64,000 nucleotides of DNA from Comamonadaceae bacterium (GTDB lineage: Bacteria; Pseudomonadota; Gammaproteobacteria; Burkholderiales; Burkholderiaceae_C), in NCBI GenBank assembly GCA_947373185.1, contig CANBWP010000010.1, positions 27,594-91,593 of the forward strand, given 5' to 3'. Position numbers and translations under genes: made by a program. This document shows positions 61,112-64,000 of this stretch, in pieces (position 1 is the stretch's first letter; every line of letters starts with the position of its first letter). The notes beneath the pieces were generated by a model. That model made no database searches, was not told the origin of the DNA, and saw nothing but the letters and a program-made list of their open reading frames with translations.

Positions 61112-62602
61112 ATGGCGACCTCGCCACAAACAGCGCCCGATTGCGAGCCCACCACCATGATGGATGTGCTCATTGTCGGTGCAGGGCTTTCTGGCATTGG
61201 CGCAGCCAGGCATTTGCAGATGCACTCTGCGCAAACCAGTTGGTGCATTCTGGAATCGCGCCTGGCCATTGGGGGAACTTGGGATTTGTTTCGTTATCCC
61301 GGCATCCGTTCCGACTCTGACATGTATACATTGGGATACGCGTTCAAGCCCTGGGTTGATCACAAAGCCATTGCTGATGGCGACACCATTCGCCAGTACA
61401 TTCGAAGCACTGCAGACGAACATGGCATCACAGCACGCATCCGTTTTGGTCATGCCGTCACGCATGCGGCTTGGTCCTCGTCTGAGGCCTGTTGGACCAT
61501 CACGGCCACACACCAAAGTGCCCCCCAAGAAGCCCCTCTCAAGGTGCTCCTCAAAGCCAGGTTTTTGTATTTGTGCTGCGGCTACTACAGTTACAAACAA
61601 GGCCATCAGCCCGCTTTTCAAGGCCAATCCGACTTTCAGGGTCAGTGGATTCATCCCCAATTTTGGCCGGCTTCTTTGGACTATGCGCAGAAAAAAGTGG
61701 TGGTCATCGGCAGCGGTGCGACAGCCGTCACGCTTGTGCCAGAGATGGCCAAAACTGCAGCCCACGTCACCATGCTTCAACGATCTCCTACCTATGTGAT
61801 TGCACGTCCGGCCCAAGACACCCTCTCCTTGTGGTTGCAAAAAAACCTGCCTGCCAACTGGGCTTATCGCATCACACGCACTAAAAATGTTGTCATGGGC
61901 ATGCTGACCTACCAGTTGGCCAGAAGCCAACCTGCTTTTGTCAAACGATACTTGGTTGATCTGGCTGCAAAGCAACTTCGCTCCCGCGAGCAAGCCCAAC
62001 ATTTTTCGCCCCACTACAAACCCTGGGATGAACGGGTGTGTGTGGTGCCTGACGGTGATTTGTTCAAACAAATTCGGCAGGGCCGTGCCAGTGTTGTGAC
62101 CGACAACATCACCTCGATTCAAGCCCATGGCATCCAATTGGCAAGCGGCAAGGTACTCGAGGCAGATATCATTGTTTCAGCCACGGGCTTGACCCTGAAC
62201 ATCTTGGGCGACATTCAAATCGACGTCGATGGGCAGGCTTTTCAAGCCTCCAATGCCATGGCTTACCGAGGCATGTGGCTGTCAGGTTTACCCAATGCCA
62301 TCATGACCTTCGGCTACACCAATGCATCCTGGACGCTGAAAGCCGACCTCACCGCGTTGTACACCTGTCGCCTTTTAAACTACATGCACAAACATGGCTA
62401 CAAAAAAGCAGTGCCTGTCAAAGACACCCAGGTGCAGGAAGCCGATTACTTGTCATTCACCTCAGGGTACGTTCAACGTGCTCGAAACATTTTGCCAAAG
62501 CAAGGCACACGCGCACCTTGGCAAGTGAATCAAAATTATTTAAAAGACATTTTGTTGATTAAATATGGTCGCCTGAATGATGGCGTGATGAAGTTCAGTT
62601 AA
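61112..62602 (+). CDS. Flavin-containing Baeyer-Villiger-type monooxygenase
   Basis: A 496-residue FAD/NADPH monooxygenase. FAD loop is VLIVGAGLSGIGAARHLQMH, then GTWDLFRYPGIRSDSDMYTL. The Baeyer-Villiger fingerprint FQGQWIHPQFWP (FxGxxxHxxxW[P/D]) is intact, and the NADPH loop is VVVIGSGATAVTLVPEMAK. Members oxidise ketones to esters or act on long-chain or steroid-like substrates. It is 3 nt after the VOC gene; an alpha/beta hydrolase follows, which would suit ester hydrolysis after a Baeyer-Villiger step. A pentamer repeat begins 11 nt before its stop codon ends. Confidence 0.92.
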   Translation: MATSPQTAPDCEPTTMMDVLIVGAGLSGIGAARHLQMHSAQTSWCILESRLAIGGTWDLFRYPGIRSDSDMYTLGYAFKPWVDHKAIADGDTIRQYIRSTADEHGITARIRFGHAVTHAAWSSSEACWTITATHQSAPQEAPLKVLLKARFLYLCCGYYSYKQGHQPAFQGQSDFQGQWIHPQFWPASLDYAQKKVVVIGSGATAVTLVPEMAKTAAHVTMLQRSPTYVIARPAQDTLSLWLQKNLPANWAYRITRTKNVVMGMLTYQLARSQPAFVKRYLVDLAAKQLRSREQAQHFSPHYKPWDERVCVVPDGDLFKQIRQGRASVVTDNITSIQAHGIQLASGKVLEADIIVSATGLTLNILGDIQIDVDGQAFQASNAMAYRGMWLSGLPNAIMTFGYTNASWTLKADLTALYTCRLLNYMHKHGYKKAVPVKDTQVQEADYLSFTSGYVQRARNILPKQGTRAPWQVNQNYLKDILLIKYGRLNDGVMKFS

Positions 62603-62621
62603 GTTAAGTTCAGTTAAGTTC
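62592..62621 (+). repeat. Six tandem AGTTM pentamers over the monooxygenase stop codon
   Basis: The order AGTTC, AGTTA, AGTTA, AGTTC, AGTTA, AGTTC runs without interruption across the TAA at 62600-62602 and into the spacer. Copy changes would alter the last residues of the monooxygenase and the distance to the hydrolase gene. Confidence 0.8.
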
Positions 62622-62652
62622 AGTCTGGCAAAGACCTCAAGGATTGCGAAAT

Positions 62653-63603
62653 ATGTTGGCCCTTTGGATCTTGTTTTTGTTGTTCATGAGCCTTGTGGGC
62701 TTGGTCTTGTTTGCAGCTTTTTCAAACAAAAAAGCCCAACAATTTTTGCCGCCTGTTGGCAAATTTGCACAACTGGGTCGTACCCATTTGCACTATGTCG
62801 ATCAGGGCTCTGGCCCTGCCATCCTTTTGATTCATGGACTGGCAGGCAACTTACACAATTTCACCTATGGCGTGTCTGGTTTGCTTGCACAACATTACCG
62901 AGTCATCAGTGTGGACCGCCCGGCCTGCGGCTATTCAACACGTGACGTCCAAGCCGATCCCAGTTTAGAAGCGCAAGCTGACACCATGGCGGCATTGCTC
63001 ACGCACTTGAACATCGATGCCGCGGTGGTGGTAGGTCATTCTTTGGGGGGCGCCATTTCATTGGCCATGGCTCAAGCACATCCAGACAGGGTCAAGGCAT
63101 TGGCCCTGATTGCCCCACTCACGCATTTGCCAGATGAACCGGCACCTGTGTTCAAAGTCTTGGACATTCCATCGCCCTTTGTCCGTCAGCTTGTCGGATG
63201 GACATTGGCTGTGCCTGGCACGCTCATGCGTTTAAAGCTCAGTTTGAAGGTCATTTTTGGCCCTGAAAAAGCACCTGCAGACTTTGCCATTCGAGGGGGT
63301 GGCATTCTGTCGCTCAAGCCGCAAACTTTCATCGCCGCATCGACCGACTTGCAGCATATTCAAACGAGCATGCCGCAGATTGAAGCAGCTTATGCCAACA
63401 TGCAAACGCCTGTCAGTGTGTTGTTTGCCAGAGAAGATCGAATCTTGAGTTGCAAACTCAACGCAGAAGATTTACCGCAACGCTTACCTGGCGCGAGCAT
63501 CAGCTTGGTAAGTGGTGGGCACATGCTACCTGTCACGCAAGTGGCGCTTTGCGCTCAGTTCATTGAGGGCGTTGCCGGAAAAGCCACAGGCTTCGCACCT
63601 TGA
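62653..63603 (+). CDS. Membrane-anchored alpha/beta-fold hydrolase
   Basis: A 316-residue hydrolase with an N-terminal transmembrane anchor (ALWILFLLFMSLVGLVLFAA). The oxyanion loop is ILLIHGLAGNLHNF, the nucleophile elbow VVGHSLGGAISLAMAQ, the acid region LFAREDRILS and the catalytic His in LVSGGHMLPVTQ. It may cleave esters made by the upstream Baeyer-Villiger enzyme (inference). ATG 62653 has AAGGA 9 nt before; an in-frame TTG at 62644 is rejected. The last 49 nt overlap the antisense end of the glutathione S-transferase gene. Confidence 0.88.
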   Translation: MLALWILFLLFMSLVGLVLFAAFSNKKAQQFLPPVGKFAQLGRTHLHYVDQGSGPAILLIHGLAGNLHNFTYGVSGLLAQHYRVISVDRPACGYSTRDVQADPSLEAQADTMAALLTHLNIDAAVVVGHSLGGAISLAMAQAHPDRVKALALIAPLTHLPDEPAPVFKVLDIPSPFVRQLVGWTLAVPGTLMRLKLSLKVIFGPEKAPADFAIRGGGILSLKPQTFIAASTDLQHIQTSMPQIEAAYANMQTPVSVLFAREDRILSCKLNAEDLPQRLPGASISLVSGGHMLPVTQVALCAQFIEGVAGKATGFAP

Positions 63604-64000
63604 TGCCAGACTTTGTACTTGTGCATCACTGTGGCATAGGCTTCTGAGTTTTCGAAGTTCAGCAACCAATTTTGCAGAGATGGCCATGCTTGTGCATCAA
63701 ACCAGGCGCGATCTGTTCTCGCAAATTGACGAACAAACGGTGCAATGGCCGCATCGACCCAAGTCCATTGATTTCCCATCAGATTGACTGTTGTCACCAA
63801 GCGTGCATTCAATTGGGTCAAATACAGGGCGCCTGAGTCTCTGTGGGTCAACCCATCCATTAAATCGTATCGATTGGGATATTTGTAGCGGTCCAAATGG
63901 TGTTTGAATTCCTCATCGCAGTGTTTCACCAAACGGTTGGCGTCTTCAGCCATGTCCTGCCCCTCTAGGGACCAAGCGTGCGCAACGTGTTGTCGCATCG
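63555..64000 (-). CDS. Glutathione S-transferase family protein, C-terminal part
   Basis: About 148 residues on the minus strand, open to the window edge, so the thioredoxin-like N-terminal domain lies outside. The visible part is the all-helical GST C-terminal domain (ANRLVKHCDEEFKHHLDRYK, NQWTWVDAAIAPFVRQFART, WFDAQAWPSLQNWLLNF) with the conserved N-capping Asp in VDAAIAPF. Its 3' end overlaps the convergent hydrolase by 49 nt. Confidence 0.88.
   Translation of the reverse strand, partial: MRQHVAHAWSLEGQDMAEDANRLVKHCDEEFKHHLDRYKYPNRYDLMDGLTHRDSGALYLTQLNARLVTTVNLMGNQWTWVDAAIAPFVRQFARTDRAWFDAQAWPSLQNWLLNFENSEAYATVMHKYKVWHQGAKPVAFPATPSMN

Noticed and set aside
62592..62621. CRISPR-like array
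   Set aside because: The repeats are 5-mers without spacers; no CRISPR array or cas gene was seen anywhere in the window.

Overview
The window looks like chromosome of a betaproteobacterium of the Burkholderiales, most likely a freshwater Comamonadaceae (Limnohabitans/Rhodoferax-like). This is inferred from the gene families: several orphan Bug/TctC binding proteins, PobA with an AraC-type PobR, monomeric isocitrate dehydrogenase, a NagGH/AndA-type oxygenase, and moderate G+C content. No sequence search was run. There are no insertion sequences, CRISPR arrays or phage modules. One tRNA (Asn) is present.

Layout. 1-7.5 kb: the end of an assimilatory sulfate-reduction operon (DUF934, cysH, cysD, cysN), a 7Fe ferredoxin coupled to its flavoprotein reductase, and a TPP riboswitch ahead of a TonB-dependent receptor. 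7.6-9.3 kb: tRNA-Asn with promoter and terminator, an SRAP gene coupled to a truncated haemoglobin, and a rubredoxin. 9.3-13.4 kb: a GGDEF remnant and a carboxylate cluster (two Bug proteins, a PEP-mutase-family lyase, an amidohydrolase). 13.5-16 kb: a NarL-type regulator and a hybrid histidine kinase. 16-22.4 kb: NAD-dependent molybdenum formate dehydrogenase (FdsG-FdsB fusion plus FdsA) with ModA and a ModE-like regulator. 22.5-25 kb: flavocytochrome c sulfide dehydrogenase plus SoxYZ.

26-35 kb is a stress/envelope region: UspA, radical SAM protein, DUF3309, cupin, Crp/Fnr regulator, YqjD-YqjE-YqjK-like operon, glycine-zipper lipoprotein, BON lipoprotein, OmpA-like protein and small secreted or membrane proteins. 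An 18-bp motif (core GTTCGnTAnCGMAC) recurs in front of these genes and of the regulator itself. This putative regulon is the most interesting undescribed system I see.

35-43 kb is an aromatic-acid region: hydrolase, ABC binding protein, FAH-family hydrolase, three-component ring hydroxylase without its reductase, LysR regulator, PobA and PobR. 43-53 kb is mixed housekeeping and transport (PhnA/YjdM, monomeric Icd, TauE, class V aminotransferase, two MFS exporters, Bug protein, hydroxyacid dehydrogenase). 53.4-62.6 kb is a gluconate/idonate cluster: a LacI-type repressor with two palindromic operators, gluconokinase, TRAP transporter DctPQM, IdnO and IdnD, then VOC and Baeyer-Villiger-type genes. 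The window ends with an alpha/beta hydrolase and a partial glutathione S-transferase.

Two genes for exported proteins (dctP at 55.7 kb and a Cys-repeat protein at 34.35 kb) carry a short tandem duplication of 8 or 7 bp inside the signal-peptide codons. Each duplication puts the well-placed ATG out of frame, and removing one unit restores a textbook signal peptide. These may be contingency (phase-variable) loci, fresh mutations or sequencing errors.
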